64,000 nt of DNA from JBAXXL01 sp037127915 (GTDB lineage: Bacteria; Bacteroidota; Ignavibacteria; Kapaibacteriales; UBA2268), in assembly GCA_037127915.1 (NCBI GenBank), contig JBAXXL010000005.1, forward strand, positions 1-64,000, given 5' to 3'. Position numbers and translations under genes: made by a program. Positions 8,428-18,963 of the stretch are shown piece by piece; the stretch's first letter is position 1; each line of letters starts with the position of its first letter. Under the pieces are notes generated by a model. The model saw only the letters and a list, made by a program, of their open reading frames with translations. It ran no database searches and was not told the origin of the DNA.

Positions 8428-11400
8428 TTATTTATAATACTTTGATAATATTTTCTTAACTTCTTCTTTGTCTAATCCTTTGCGTTCGGCATAATCTTTT
8501 ACTTGTTCGTCGCTTATACTTCCAATGCTAAAATATCGTGCTTCGGGATTTGCAAAAATCAATCCGCAAGCCGATGCCCCGGGCATCATCATATAGTTTT
8601 CTGTCAATTGTATTCCCAATTTTTCTTCTACTTCCAGTAAATCGAAAAGCTTTCGTTTTTCTGTGTGGTCGGGACAAGCAGGATAGCCATAAGCCGCTCT
8701 GATTCCTTGGTATTTATCTGCAAATAAATCTTCAGGTGTAAGGTTTTCATTTTCAGAGTAAGCCCATAAGTTTTTACGAATTTCTTGATGTATATATTCC
8801 GTCTGCGCTTCTGTTAATCTATCTGCTAAGGCTTTCACCATAATCACCTTATAATCATTTCCTTCTGCTTTATATTGATTAACTAATGCATCCAATCCAA
8901 ATCCAGCAGATACAGCATAAAGACCAATATAATCTTCTTTACTGCTCGTTTTTGGCGCGATAAAGTCCGATAAACAGAGATTAGCAGACAAATTTTGCTG
9001 TTGCTGACGGATATTATTGAGCACCACTTTTAGAGATTTGTCAGACACATTATCTATATTTATATCATCACCAGCAGAATCAGCAGGAAATAATCCAACA
9101 GCCGCTTTCAATGTCAGCAATTTGTTTTCACTGATATATAATAGTATTTCGCGCGCTTCTTCAATTAATTTTCTGACTTTATCTGCTTTTTCTTGGTTTT
9201 TCAGCACATCAGGATATTTATCCTTTATATCCCAAACATGAAGGAAATATGTCCAATTGATATAAGGAATAACTTTGTCAATATCTAATTCATTAAAATA
9301 AGTTACTCCCAATTTTCTTGGTTTAACCAGATAATATTTTTCCCAGTCCAATTTAAGTGAGTTTGCGCGCGCTTCAGTTAATGATATATTCTTAATAGGG
9401 ACAGCATTGAAATTTGTTCTAATTTTCTCATATTCGTTATATAAATTTGCGATAAATTCTTCCCTATCCGTCTCTGAAAATATTTTTCTTAGTATCGCAA
9501 CGCTTGTCGAGGCATCCTTAACATATATAACCGGATAATCGTAGAAAGGCGCAATTCGAACCGCTGTATGAATTATAGAAGTTGTCGCACCGCCTATTAG
9601 GAGTGGAATACTAAAACCCTGCTTTTGCATTTCTTTAGCTATCAAAACCATCTCATCCAGCGATGGTGAAATTAATCCGCTAAGACCAATCGCGTCAACT
9701 TGATATTCTTTTGCTTTTTCCAATATTTCATCACTTGGAACCATCACACCAAGGTCAATTACTTCATAATCACCGCACTGAATAACAACCGACACGATAT
9801 TTTTACCAATATCGTGAACATCGCCTTTTACAGTTGCCAATAGTATCTTTTTCCGTTTCTCAGCCTGCCCGCAATCAGATCGCAAAATATTCGCAGTCTC
9901 AATCATCGGTATCAATTTATCAACAGCGCTCTTCATCACGCGCGCGCTTTTAATAACCTGAGGCAGGAACATTTTTCCTTCACCAAAAAGATGACCGACT
10001 TTGTTCATCCCTTTCATCAGTGGTCCTTCGATTATATCCATCGGATGCTCGAAATTTCCAACCGCTTCAGCTATATCGGCCGAAATATTTTCACTAAATC
10101 CGTGAATCAAACTATCCTCTATCCTCTTCTCCACCGACCCGCATTGCGGGTCTTTTATTTTTTTGTTTTGAGTTCCTTCCGATTTATGTTTATCAGCATA
10201 ATTAAGCAAATCATCGGTTGAATTATGCTTTGTATTAAGAATAACCGATTCCAAAATATCTCTAAGTTCTTTAGGAATATCTTTATAAAGCGGCATATTT
10301 CCGGCATTAACAATACCCATATCCAAACCTGCCTTTACCGCGTGATATAAGAAAACGCTATGCATAGCCGAACGGATTATGTCATTTCCTTTGAAAGCAT
10401 ACGACAAATTGCTTATTCCACCGCTTGTTTTTGCAAAAGGAAGGTTCTGCTTAATCCATCTTACAGCTTCAATGAAATTAACCGCATAACTATTATGCTC
10501 TTCCATTCCGGTGCCAATAGTCAGTATATTAACATCAAAAATGATATTCTGTGGTGCAACGTTTGCTTTTTCTGTTAAAAGTGTATAGGCTCTCTTACAA
10601 ATTTCAATTTTCCGCTCGAAAGTAACCGCTTGCCCTTGTTCGTCGAATGCCATCACAATCATTGCCGCACCCAGCTGCCGTAGTTTTTCGGCTCTTTCAA
10701 GAAATACTTCTTCGCCGTCTTTCAAGCTGATTGAATTAACAATTCCTTTTCCTTGGAGACATTTCAAACCGGTAATAATAACCGACCATTTCGATGAATC
10801 AATCATAATCGGTACTTTGGCAATATCCGGTTCCGAAGCAAGATAGTTAAGAAAATGCACCATTTCTTCTTCGGCGTTCAGCATCGAATCATCCAAATTT
10901 ACATCTATGATTTGCGCTCCGGCTTCCACTTGGCGCCTTGCTATTTCAATTGCTTCGTCATATTTTTTCTCTCTAATCAAACGCGCAAACAAACGACTGC
11001 CCATCACATTAGTACGCTCGCCAATGTTGATGAAGTTTGATTCCTTGCTAATAGTTAATGGCTCCAAGCCGCTAAGCTGTAAAGTTTTCTTTTTCTCAGG
11101 AAGTTCTCTGGGTTTTATATTCTTTGCGGCTTCAGCGAATAATCTAATATGTTCAGGAGAAGTTCCGCAACATCCGCCTATTATATTCACTAAACCATCT
11201 TCAAGGAAACTTTTAATATATTCAGCCATCTCGTGAGGACTTTCATCGTAGCCGCCACATTGGTTGGGCAATCCTGCATTTGGATAAACGTGTACAAAAC
11301 AACCTGCATTTTCAGATATTCTCTTCAAAAATGGTTTGATTTCCTTGGCGCCTAATGAACAATTCAAACCGATACTCAATGGTTCAGCGTGTTCAATAGA

Positions 11401-12093
11401 AACGATAAAGGCTTCTAATGTTTGTCCTGTTAAAGTTCGCCCGCTTTTATCGCCAATTGTGCAGGAAAGCATAACCGGTAAACGGCTGTTTCTTTCTTTA
11501 AAAACTTCTTCAAGCGCATAAATTGCCGCTTTTGCGTTTAACGTATCAAAAATAGTTTCTATTAGAAATAAATCAACTCCGCCGTCGAATAGACCATTGA
11601 TTTGTTCTATATAAGCACTTACTAATCTATCAAAAGTAAGCGTTCTATAAGCAGGCTCATCAACTTTTGGCGACATAGATGTAGTTTTTCCTGTAGGACC
11701 TATGGAACCGGCAACAAAGCGGGGTATAGAAGTTTTTTGGGTATATTCCCCTGCCAATGAATGCGCTAAACGTGCTGAAGAAAAATTCATCTCATAAACA
11801 TAGTTTTCCAAACCGTAATCTTCCATCGAAATTCGCTGTGCATTAAATGTGTTGGTTTCTATAATATCAGCTCCGGCTTCCAAATAAGCGCGGTGAATAG
11901 ATTCGATTAATTTGGGTTTAGTTAATGAAAGAAGATCATTGCATCCTTTCAGCGGATGCGAAATGGATTTAAACAAATCGCCGCGGTAATCTGCTTCTAC
12001 AAGATGAAACTTTTGGATTTCAGTACCCATAGCACCATCCAACACCAATACCCTTTTCTCTAATTCTTTATATATTCTTGATTGCGTTTTCAT
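8428..12093 (-). CDS. metH: Cobalamin-dependent methionine synthase
   Basis: Transfers the methyl group of 5-methyl-tetrahydrofolate via cobalamin to homocysteine. All four modules are present in 1221 residues. The homocysteine domain has its zinc cysteines in GLNCSLGA and GGCCGT (Cys308, Cys309). The pterin domain starts with FINIGERTNVMGS. The cobalamin domain has DVHDIGKN with the cobalt-ligand His760. The C-terminal activation domain contains RAAYGYPACPDH and the SAM-binding end, so reactivation by SAM should be possible. It lies 4 bases downstream of hom. Being B12-dependent, it implies a supply of cobalamin. Confidence 0.98.
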   Translation of the reverse strand: MKTQSRIYKELEKRVLVLDGAMGTEIQKFHLVEADYRGDLFKSISHPLKGCNDLLSLTKPKLIESIHRAYLEAGADIIETNTFNAQRISMEDYGLENYVYEMNFSSARLAHSLAGEYTQKTSIPRFVAGSIGPTGKTTSMSPKVDEPAYRTLTFDRLVSAYIEQINGLFDGGVDLFLIETIFDTLNAKAAIYALEEVFKERNSRLPVMLSCTIGDKSGRTLTGQTLEAFIVSIEHAEPLSIGLNCSLGAKEIKPFLKRISENAGCFVHVYPNAGLPNQCGGYDESPHEMAEYIKSFLEDGLVNIIGGCCGTSPEHIRLFAEAAKNIKPRELPEKKKTLQLSGLEPLTISKESNFINIGERTNVMGSRLFARLIREKKYDEAIEIARRQVEAGAQIIDVNLDDSMLNAEEEMVHFLNYLASEPDIAKVPIMIDSSKWSVIITGLKCLQGKGIVNSISLKDGEEVFLERAEKLRQLGAAMIVMAFDEQGQAVTFERKIEICKRAYTLLTEKANVAPQNIIFDVNILTIGTGMEEHNSYAVNFIEAVRWIKQNLPFAKTSGGISNLSYAFKGNDIIRSAMHSVFLYHAVKAGLDMGIVNAGNMPLYKDIPKELRDILESVILNTKHNSTDDLLNYADKHKSEGTQNKKIKDPQCGSVEKRIEDSLIHGFSENISADIAEAVGNFEHPMDIIEGPLMKGMNKVGHLFGEGKMFLPQVIKSARVMKSAVDKLIPMIETANILRSDCGQAEKRKKILLATVKGDVHDIGKNIVSVVIQCGDYEVIDLGVMVPSDEILEKAKEYQVDAIGLSGLISPSLDEMVLIAKEMQKQGFSIPLLIGGATTSIIHTAVRIAPFYDYPVIYVKDASTSVAILRKIFSETDREEFIANLYNEYEKIRTNFNAVPIKNISLTEARANSLKLDWEKYYLVKPRKLGVTYFNELDIDKVIPYINWTYFLHVWDIKDKYPDVLKNQEKADKVRKLIEEAREILLYISENKLLTLKAAVGLFPADSAGDDINIDNVSDKSLKVVLNNIRQQQQNLSANLCLSDFIAPKTSSKEDYIGLYAVSAGFGLDALVNQYKAEGNDYKVIMVKALADRLTEAQTEYIHQEIRKNLWAYSENENLTPEDLFADKYQGIRAAYGYPACPDHTEKRKLFDLLEVEEKLGIQLTENYMMMPGASACGLIFANPEARYFSIGSISDEQVKDYAERKGLDKEEVKKILSKYYK

Positions 12094-12097
12094 TTAT

Positions 12098-13291
12098 TTA
12101 TCTGTAATTTCCTGTGGTAGCTAAGAATAAATTCAATTTCGGCAAAATATGTTTAATATTAATCAAATTATCAAGTTTGATATATCCCTTTATATAATTT
12201 GTATTTGTTGCTGAATACTTTTCCGAAATTTCTTCAAAATCAAACAAACTAATGTCTAATGAATTATTATAACGCAAATATATTTCTAAGCTGATATTTG
12301 TTGTATATAACAACGGTTTAAAGTGATTTTTCTTTTTATATTCATACTTATAATTATGCAAACGAGCTGTAATATCCGATAAAATAGCCGAACCCGTCGG
12401 ATAAGCACCAGCTCCTTTGCCGAACATAAATTGCTTATCATAACATTCACCTTCGATTACAACCCCGTTATATTCATCCTCAACATTATATATGTATTCG
12501 TCAGGATTCACCAACTTCGGCAAAACGAACATTGTGAATTGCGAATCATCCACTTTCAAAACCTGCCCAACAAGTTTGAATTTCTTACCCTTTTCTAAGG
12601 CGTAATTAATATCCTCACCATTAATTTTTGGTATTCCATAATTTAAAATTTTACTTGGATGAACGTAAACCCCTATGCTATGGACAGCAATAATCACCAG
12701 TTTATTCAGTGAATCTAATCCTTCGACATCGAGTTTAGGATTGCTTTCAGCGAAACCAAGTCTTTGTGCTTCCGCTAAGGCTTCTGCATATCCCTGGTTG
12801 TCCGAAAACATTTTCGTTAATATGTAATTCGACGAGCCATTCAGAATACCGGTAACCGATTTCAATAAATCATTGTCGTAGTATTCCTCTAGGTTTCTGA
12901 TTATTGGAATACTGCCGCAAGCGGAAGCGTCGTAAAGCAAAGCGGTATTAGTTTCCTTTTGCAACTCGATCAATTCCTCGAGGTGCTCTGCAAGCATTTT
13001 TTTATTACCTGATACTACACTTTTACCATTTAAAAGTGATTGTTTTACAATTTTATACGCTGCTTCGGAATCGTCAATTAATTCGACAACCAAATTGATT
13101 TCAGAATCCTCCAAAATATCCTTAGGTTCATAAGTGAATATCGGTAAATTAATTTCTCTCTTTTTATCTCTGTTTTTAATACAGATTTTAACGATTTCTA
13201 TATTTTTTGTATTTGCTTTTTCCAAAACGTGAAATAAGCCACCGCCAACAGTTCCAAATCCAAAAAGCCCGATTTTTATTTTGTTATCCAT
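12098..13291 (-). CDS. hom: Homoserine dehydrogenase
   Basis: Makes homoserine from aspartate semialdehyde. At 397 residues it carries an N-terminal nucleotide-binding fold (IGLFGFGTVGGG), the family signature GILNGSSNYILTKM, and the catalytic region DVEGLDSLNKLVI with the active Lys. The C-terminal part (about 310-397) is short and does not look like a standard ACT domain, so feedback control by threonine is doubtful. It is separate from the aspartate kinase gene, unlike fused ThrA. It follows metX by 9 bases in the riboswitch-controlled operon. Confidence 0.95.
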   Translation of the reverse strand: MDNKIKIGLFGFGTVGGGLFHVLEKANTKNIEIVKICIKNRDKKREINLPIFTYEPKDILEDSEINLVVELIDDSEAAYKIVKQSLLNGKSVVSGNKKMLAEHLEELIELQKETNTALLYDASACGSIPIIRNLEEYYDNDLLKSVTGILNGSSNYILTKMFSDNQGYAEALAEAQRLGFAESNPKLDVEGLDSLNKLVIIAVHSIGVYVHPSKILNYGIPKINGEDINYALEKGKKFKLVGQVLKVDDSQFTMFVLPKLVNPDEYIYNVEDEYNGVVIEGECYDKQFMFGKGAGAYPTGSAILSDITARLHNYKYEYKKKNHFKPLLYTTNISLEIYLRYNNSLDISLFDFEEISEKYSATNTNYIKGYIKLDNLINIKHILPKLNLFLATTGNYR

Positions 13292-13300
13292 AATGCGCCT

Positions 13301-14311
13301 CTAATTATAAAAATCATTGATTATTTCGGTTATCTTTTCGTCTTCGATTAGAAAACCGTCGTGACCATAACGAGAATTTATCTCAATAAACTCTGCATTC
13401 GGAATTAATTCCGCAAGTCTTTTTTGTTCTGCTGGCGGAAATAATATATCGGTAGAAGTTCCTATACACAATGTTCTAGCTTTAATTTGCGACAATACTT
13501 CATTTACCGAACCCCTACCTCTGCCAATATTATGTGTATCAACTGAGTGTGTTAGATTGATATAAGAATAAGCGTTAAACCGATTAATCAATTTAGTTCC
13601 CTGATACTGCTGATATGAGCAAGCATTGAAATTATCCGTTATTTCATCACTGTTATCTGCTTGTGTTTTATTGTATATATCATAATTCCTGTAGCTTAGC
13701 AGTGCGATTGAGCGAGCCACTTTTAAACCTTCTTTGCCGCCATCGGGGCTATCTTCGAAATAAGTTTTATCCGCCAAAATAGCCATCCTTTGTGACTCGT
13801 TAAAGGCTTTCAACCAAGGTGTAGTTTTTTCATTTGTTCCGATTAAAATCATATTTGAAAATAAATCGGGATTCATAATGCTCCATTCTAAAGCTTGAAA
13901 TCCGCCTATCGAACCGCCAAGAACAGTGTGAATTTGCTCAATTCCTAAATGCTCGCGAAGGATATTGTGCGCTTTAATCATATCGCGGACGGTTATTTTT
14001 GGAAATGTTCTGTAGTATGGATTACCGGTTTCGAGGTTTATACTAAGTGGTCCGGTTGTTCCATAGCAGGAACCCAAATAATTAGCGCAAACAATAAAGT
14101 ACTTGGCAGGGTCATAGAGTTTTCCTTCGCCAACTATTCCGCTCCACCAATCCTGCGCATCGGAATTAGCAGTCAAAGCGTGGCATATCCAAACTACGTT
14201 ATTTATATTTGAATCGAATTTTCCATAAGTATGATAGCTTATGTCTATACCGTTTAGCGCTTCGCCCAATTCGAGTTCAAATCTATCTTTATAATTTAAT
14301 TTCTTTTCCAT
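13301..14311 (-). CDS. metX: Homoserine O-acetyltransferase
   Basis: Activates homoserine with acetyl-CoA for direct sulfhydrylation by MetY. An alpha/beta-hydrolase fold with nucleophile Ser in GGSIGGFQ, acid in TSTDILFPPAEQ and base in YGHDGFLIE. The family marks WVCHALTANSDA and CANYLGSCYGTTGP are present; they may fit the acetyl- rather than succinyl-transferase type, but specificity cannot be read from sequence alone. The ATG at 14311 is preferred to one 42 bases upstream because it gives the usual N-terminus (MEKKLNYKDRFELE). It overlaps the end of cysE by 23 bases, pointing to coupled translation. Confidence 0.94.
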   Translation of the reverse strand: MEKKLNYKDRFELELGEALNGIDISYHTYGKFDSNINNVVWICHALTANSDAQDWWSGIVGEGKLYDPAKYFIVCANYLGSCYGTTGPLSINLETGNPYYRTFPKITVRDMIKAHNILREHLGIEQIHTVLGGSIGGFQALEWSIMNPDLFSNMILIGTNEKTTPWLKAFNESQRMAILADKTYFEDSPDGGKEGLKVARSIALLSYRNYDIYNKTQADNSDEITDNFNACSYQQYQGTKLINRFNAYSYINLTHSVDTHNIGRGRGSVNEVLSQIKARTLCIGTSTDILFPPAEQKRLAELIPNAEFIEINSRYGHDGFLIEDEKITEIINDFYN

Positions 14312-15191
14312 TTTTATTAATACTGTTAAACAATTTTGAATTTGCGGGAACATCTTCTGTTACCCAAGTATTGCCCCCTATAACCGAGTTTTCGCCAATA
14401 ACTACCCGACCTAATATGGTAGCGTTAGAATATATGATCACGTTATCTTCAATTATCGGATGGCGAGCGATTCCTTTGATTGGATTACCGCCCGGATCAA
14501 GAGGAAAGCTTTTCGCTCCTAATGTAACACCTTGATAAAGCCTTACATTATTGCCAATTATTGCCGTTTCACCAATCACTACACCTGTACCATGGTCAAT
14601 AAAAAAGCTTTCGCCTATTTGTGCCCCCGGGTGAATATCAATTCCGGTTTGGCTGTGAGCTATTTCCATAATTATACGTGCTATGAGGTCTGCGCCGAGC
14701 AAAAATAATTGATTTGCTATTCTGTAATGAGTTAGTATAGCTATACTCGGATAACAAAATATCACTTCTTCGTAGCTTTTTGAAGCAGGATCACCATTAT
14801 AAGCCGCTAAAACATCCTTCAGCAGGAGTGCTTTTATAAGCGGTAATGAATTCATAAACTTTGATGCTATTTGTTCAGATTCTTTTTCACATTGAACGCT
14901 GGATTTTGAATTATTATGGCAATGCAGGCACATTCCTTGCTTGATTTGTATGCATAACAATGAGTACACAAATTCTAACTTCATTGTGAAAAGTTCTTTA
15001 AGCGAAGCTCTATCTTTCTCATATCGGCCGTCAAAACCCGGGAAAAATATTTCATCGAGAGTTTCAACAATCTGAGATAAATCGCTTCTCGAAGGAAGCG
15101 GCGAAGCATGTATTGCAAAATGATTCAGTATCTTATTATCTTTTATATTGCTTAATTGATTAGCAATTTCATCTAAATATGCTTTTTCCAT
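14289..15191 (-). CDS. cysE: Serine O-acetyltransferase
   Basis: Makes O-acetylserine, the substrate of CysK encoded next to it. At 300 residues it has a helical N-terminal domain including a CLHCHNNS stretch, then left-handed beta-helix hexapeptide repeats (about residues 185-280) with the family marks DIHPGAQIGESFFIDHGTG and VIGETAIIGNNVRLYQGVTLGA. The DHGTG histidine is the likely catalytic base. It resembles the longer SAT type found in anaerobes and plants rather than the short E. coli enzyme. It lies 6 bases after cysK. Confidence 0.94.
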   Translation of the reverse strand: MEKAYLDEIANQLSNIKDNKILNHFAIHASPLPSRSDLSQIVETLDEIFFPGFDGRYEKDRASLKELFTMKLEFVYSLLCIQIKQGMCLHCHNNSKSSVQCEKESEQIASKFMNSLPLIKALLLKDVLAAYNGDPASKSYEEVIFCYPSIAILTHYRIANQLFLLGADLIARIIMEIAHSQTGIDIHPGAQIGESFFIDHGTGVVIGETAIIGNNVRLYQGVTLGAKSFPLDPGGNPIKGIARHPIIEDNVIIYSNATILGRVVIGENSVIGGNTWVTEDVPANSKLFNSINKNGKEIKL

Positions 15192-15197
15192 TAATTT

Positions 15198-16127
15198 TTA
15201 ATTCCCTAATTTAAATAAGTCTGTGCTTAAATATCTTTCTGCTGTATCTGGTAATATCACCACAATGAGTTTTCCTTTGTTTTCGGGTCTTTTGGCAACT
15301 TCGAGCGCGGCAAAAATTGCGGCTCCTGATGATATTCCGCTTAATATACCTTCTGATTTTATAAGTTCTTGCGCTGTGCGGATAGCATCATCATTCGTAA
15401 CGGCTATAATCTCATCAATTATCGAAGTATTAAGTATTTCCGGAACAAATCCCGCCCCAATACCTTGAATTTTATGCGGTCCTGCTTTACCACCCGATAA
15501 AACCGGAGAATCGGCTGGCTCAACAGCAATAACTTTAACGGATGATTTTTTGCTTTTAATCACCTCGCCAATACCGGTTATCGTACCACCAGTACCAACT
15601 CCGGCTACTATTATTGCAACAGTACCATCAGTATCTTTCCAGATTTCTTCCGCTGTTGTTGCCTTATGAATTCTAACACAGCTTTGATTTTTGAATTGTT
15701 GTAAAACAATTGAATTCGTATTATTCTTTTGAATTTCTTCAGCACGAGAAATTGCACCGGACATTCCTAATTCTTTTGGAGTTAAAACGATTTCCGCGCC
15801 AAAAGCTTGGACTAATGCCCGGCGTTCAATACTCATACTTTCGGGCATTGTTAATATCAGTTTATAACCTTTCACAGCACAGACCATTGCCAGTCCGATA
15901 CCTGTATTTCCGCTTGTGGGTTCAATAATGGTTGTTTCGCTATTTATCTTCCCCGCTTGTTCCGCATCTTCGATCATTGCCAAACTTACTCTATCTTTTA
16001 CTGAACTAGTTGGGTTAACAAATTCGACTTTAGCAACTATATCGGCAAATCCACCTTCGTTAAGTTTATTAATTCTTACCAATGGAGTTTTACCAATTAA
16101 TTCAGTTATATTATTTGTTATATTCAT
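15198..16127 (-). CDS. cysK: Cysteine synthase A (O-acetylserine thiol-lyase)
   Basis: PLP enzyme making cysteine from O-acetylserine and sulfide. Lys44 in NPTSSVKDRVS is the PLP-binding residue. TSGNTGIGLAMV binds the substrate carboxylate, and GVGTGGTITGIG the PLP phosphate. The C-terminal SSGAAIFAALEVA also fits. The 309-residue length is standard. Its place directly before cysE, within a methionine operon, joins cysteine and methionine synthesis under one SAM-responsive leader. Confidence 0.96.
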   Translation of the reverse strand: MNITNNITELIGKTPLVRINKLNEGGFADIVAKVEFVNPTSSVKDRVSLAMIEDAEQAGKINSETTIIEPTSGNTGIGLAMVCAVKGYKLILTMPESMSIERRALVQAFGAEIVLTPKELGMSGAISRAEEIQKNNTNSIVLQQFKNQSCVRIHKATTAEEIWKDTDGTVAIIVAGVGTGGTITGIGEVIKSKKSSVKVIAVEPADSPVLSGGKAGPHKIQGIGAGFVPEILNTSIIDEIIAVTNDDAIRTAQELIKSEGILSGISSGAAIFAALEVAKRPENKGKLIVVILPDTAERYLSTDLFKLGN

Positions 16128-16151
16128 TTCAATTCCGAATTTATTTAATTT

Positions 16152-17435
16152 CTAATCTAATTTTTCAAATGCTTGTTTAAAGTCATCAATTATATCCTCA
16201 ATATGCTCTAAACCTACTGATACTCTCAACAATGAAGGTGTTACGCCTGCCGCCAATTGTTCGTCTGCACTTAATTGCTGGTGAGTTGTTGCCGAAGGCT
16301 GAATTATTAAGGTTCTTACATCGCCGACGTTGGCTAAATGACTTATTAATTTCAAAGAATCTACAAATTTTATCGTTTGTTCTTTCGAACCTTTAATTTC
16401 GAACGAAAGTACGCCGCCATATCCATTTTCAAGATATTTGTCTGCTAAATTATGCGAAGGATGATTTGCCAATCCAAGGTAGCTGACTTTTTCAACTAGT
16501 TCATTTTCGCTTAGCCATTTTGCTAATTTCAGCGCGTTGCTCGAATGACGTTCAGCTCTTAACGATAATGTTTCCAAACCTTGAATCAACTGAAAAGAAT
16601 TGAACGGACTTAAGCACGAACCCAAATCGCGCAAGCCTTCAACCCTCGCTTTAATTATAAATGCCAGATTCCCGAATGTTTCCCAAAACTTTAAACCATG
16701 ATACCCTTCCGATGGTTCAGTAAATTGTGGGAATTTGCCGTTAGCCCAATTGAAATTACCGCCGTCAATTATCACACCGCCCATTGAATTACCGTGGCCA
16801 CCAATCCATTTTGTTGCCGAAGCTACAACAATATTGGCTCCATATTTAATTGGCTGGCAGAAATAACCACCGGCTCCAAATGTATTATCAACTATCAGCG
16901 GAATGCCATATTTTTCTGATAACAACGCGAATTTTTCGAAATCGGGTACGTTAAAACCCGGGTTGCCTATTGTTTCAAGATAAATTGCTTTTGTTTGATC
17001 GTTGATTAATTTTTCGAAATCATTTGCTTCGAGCGATTCAGCAAATCGGCAATCAATTCCAAGACGCTTGAAAGTTACTTTAAACTGGTTATAAGTACCA
17101 CCATATAAAAATGGTGAACTGACAAAATTATCGCCGAATTCCATTAAAGTCGTTAATGCTATAAATTGCGCGGCGTGGCCTGAAGCAACAGCCAATGCTC
17201 CAACTCCACCTTCCAATGCGGCAATTCTCTTTTCTAAGACATCTGTAGTCGGGTTCATTAATCGCGTATAAATATTCCCAAATTCTTTCAAAGCGAAAAG
17301 ATTAGCCGCGTGTTCTGAATTTTTAAATTTGTACGAAGTTGTTTGATAAATCGGTACTGCTACCACTAAATTATGTTCTTCAGGATTGAATCCCGCGTGG
17401 ATTTGTAATGTTTCGTAACGATAGTTCGATTCCAT
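16152..17435 (-). CDS. metY: O-acetylhomoserine sulfhydrylase (aminocarboxypropyltransferase)
   Basis: Converts O-acetylhomoserine and sulfide directly to homocysteine, bypassing cystathionine. A Cys/Met-metabolism PLP family protein of 427 residues; the PLP lysine is Lys209 in SATKWIGGHG. MetY-type marks are the N-terminal ETLQIHAGF, PIYQTTSYKFKNSEHAA, YTRLMNPTTDVLEKRIAALEGG and the long insertion around GGYFCQPIKYGANIV. No metB or metC gene is present in the operon, which supports direct sulfhydrylation. Spacing to lysC is 20 bases. Confidence 0.95.
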   Translation of the reverse strand: MESNYRYETLQIHAGFNPEEHNLVVAVPIYQTTSYKFKNSEHAANLFALKEFGNIYTRLMNPTTDVLEKRIAALEGGVGALAVASGHAAQFIALTTLMEFGDNFVSSPFLYGGTYNQFKVTFKRLGIDCRFAESLEANDFEKLINDQTKAIYLETIGNPGFNVPDFEKFALLSEKYGIPLIVDNTFGAGGYFCQPIKYGANIVVASATKWIGGHGNSMGGVIIDGGNFNWANGKFPQFTEPSEGYHGLKFWETFGNLAFIIKARVEGLRDLGSCLSPFNSFQLIQGLETLSLRAERHSSNALKLAKWLSENELVEKVSYLGLANHPSHNLADKYLENGYGGVLSFEIKGSKEQTIKFVDSLKLISHLANVGDVRTLIIQPSATTHQQLSADEQLAAGVTPSLLRVSVGLEHIEDIIDDFKQAFEKLD

Positions 17436-17455
17436 TTTTTTCCTCTGAATTTATA

Positions 17456-18826
17456 TTAATTATTAAAGAATTCACTGTGAATTTCATTGATTGCTAATAA
17501 ACAATCCTCAGTTTTAACGATGAAATAAGCCGCAACATCCGATGCTCCAAGCGACATAATTTCGATATTTATGTCTTTTTTGGCAATAGCACCCGATACC
17601 TTGTTGGCTATCCCTTTTTGGCTTACCATCCCTTCACCAACGACTGCTATAAGCGAAATATCAACAACACATTCGATACGATACAAAATCTCAAGATTTA
17701 GTTTTTTCAATAATTCGGTTGCTGTAATAATATCATTTTTTGATAAAATGAAGTTTATTGCGGTTTGGGTTGTGATTACTGATTTGATATTAATATTGTT
17801 TATATCGAAAGCGGTAGTTATTTTTGATAGAATACCGGGTTTTATGCCCACTCCCACACCCTTGAGTTTCAAAATAGAAATATCATCGGCGTAAGTAACA
17901 CTTTTTACAATGCTTTCCCGGATGTGGCTGACGCCATTGATTATTGTTACCGGATTTAATTGTTTATAATCATTAATGTTATATAATTTTATTTTAATAT
18001 TGCTTGCTATGAGAGGTTCGACTGTTCTCGGATGCAAAATCTTGGCGCCAAAATATGATAGCTCAGCCGCTTCGTTATAGTTAAGGTTTTTTATTACAAC
18101 AGGCTTATTGACAATTTTTGGATCGGCACTAAGGAATCCATCCACATCTTTCCAAATATCGAGTGATTTTGCATCGATACATTTTGCTATCGCCGCGGCA
18201 CTGTAATCGCTTCCGCCTCGACCCAAAATATTGACTTTCCCATCGAGTGAAATGCCATAAAAACCCGGAACGACAAATGTTTTATTTCCGCTTAATTTCT
18301 CTGAAACTGATGATATTGAGGATTCGAAATCAATCGAGGCATCACCATATTTACCGTTAGTTATTAATCCTAATTCTTCGGGTAAAATCTCCCGACTATC
18401 AATACCATTATCATTAAGAATTGCTGTTGTCAAATACGAGCTAAGTCTTTCTCCGTAGCTTAATACAACATCTTTCACAAAATCAGGTGTTTCGCCAATA
18501 AAATGTATTCCGATTAGGTATTTTTCTAATTCACTCAATCTGGAATTTATTCCTTTTTCCGTTTCTGCTTTTAATTCAGGATCAATAATATTTCTTTCAA
18601 TAATATCTTTATTTATTTCATATAAATAGAGAGATAATTCGTTCATATTATCGAGATGCTGGCCTAAACGTGTTAATATTTCGTGAAGGCGCTCGGTAAC
18701 ACCATAAAGCGCAGAAACAACAACAACCAATGGTTGATTGTAGGTTTGAACCACCCGAACAATTTTCTTTAAATCGTCAGGATTTTTTAGATTGGAGCCG
18801 CCGAATTTGACAACTATTTTAGACAT
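17456..18826 (-). CDS. lysC: Aspartate kinase, monofunctional
   Basis: First enzyme of the aspartate pathway. KFGGSN opens the kinase domain, GRGGSDYSAAAIA and LDIWKDVDGFLSADP follow, and ELSYFGAKILHPRT is diagnostic. Two ACT domains occupy about residues 310-456, so allosteric control is likely. The start is taken as ATG 18826 (MSKIVVKFGG), 456 residues. An upstream ATG at 18931 would make translation run through the riboswitch terminator and yields no family-like sequence. It is the first gene after the SAM riboswitch, so SAM should control the whole pathway. Confidence 0.95.
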   Translation of the reverse strand: MSKIVVKFGGSNLKNPDDLKKIVRVVQTYNQPLVVVVSALYGVTERLHEILTRLGQHLDNMNELSLYLYEINKDIIERNIIDPELKAETEKGINSRLSELEKYLIGIHFIGETPDFVKDVVLSYGERLSSYLTTAILNDNGIDSREILPEELGLITNGKYGDASIDFESSISSVSEKLSGNKTFVVPGFYGISLDGKVNILGRGGSDYSAAAIAKCIDAKSLDIWKDVDGFLSADPKIVNKPVVIKNLNYNEAAELSYFGAKILHPRTVEPLIASNIKIKLYNINDYKQLNPVTIINGVSHIRESIVKSVTYADDISILKLKGVGVGIKPGILSKITTAFDINNINIKSVITTQTAINFILSKNDIITATELLKKLNLEILYRIECVVDISLIAVVGEGMVSQKGIANKVSGAIAKKDINIEIMSLGASDVAAYFIVKTEDCLLAINEIHSEFFNN

Positions 18827-18852
18827 AATAACTAATCTCGCAAATATGATAC

Positions 18853-18896
18853 AAAAAAACTCTCTTTTGAAAGTAAGTACTTTTCGAAAGAGAGTT
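18853..18896 (-). terminator. Intrinsic terminator of the SAM riboswitch (expression platform)
   Basis: On the minus strand the arms AACTCTCTTTC and AAAAGAGAGTT pair across about 17 bases and run directly into seven Ts. It lies between the aptamer and the lysC start, so SAM binding should favour premature ending of transcription. Confidence 0.85.
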
Positions 18897-18963
18897 CTCG
18901 TAACCATATTCCGGAATCCATTATTATACATAATGAATTACCTTTATCGGATAAAGCGTAAAA

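Noticed and set aside
18826..18931. Longer N-terminus for aspartate kinase
   Set aside because: It would translate through the riboswitch terminator and gives no family-like residues.
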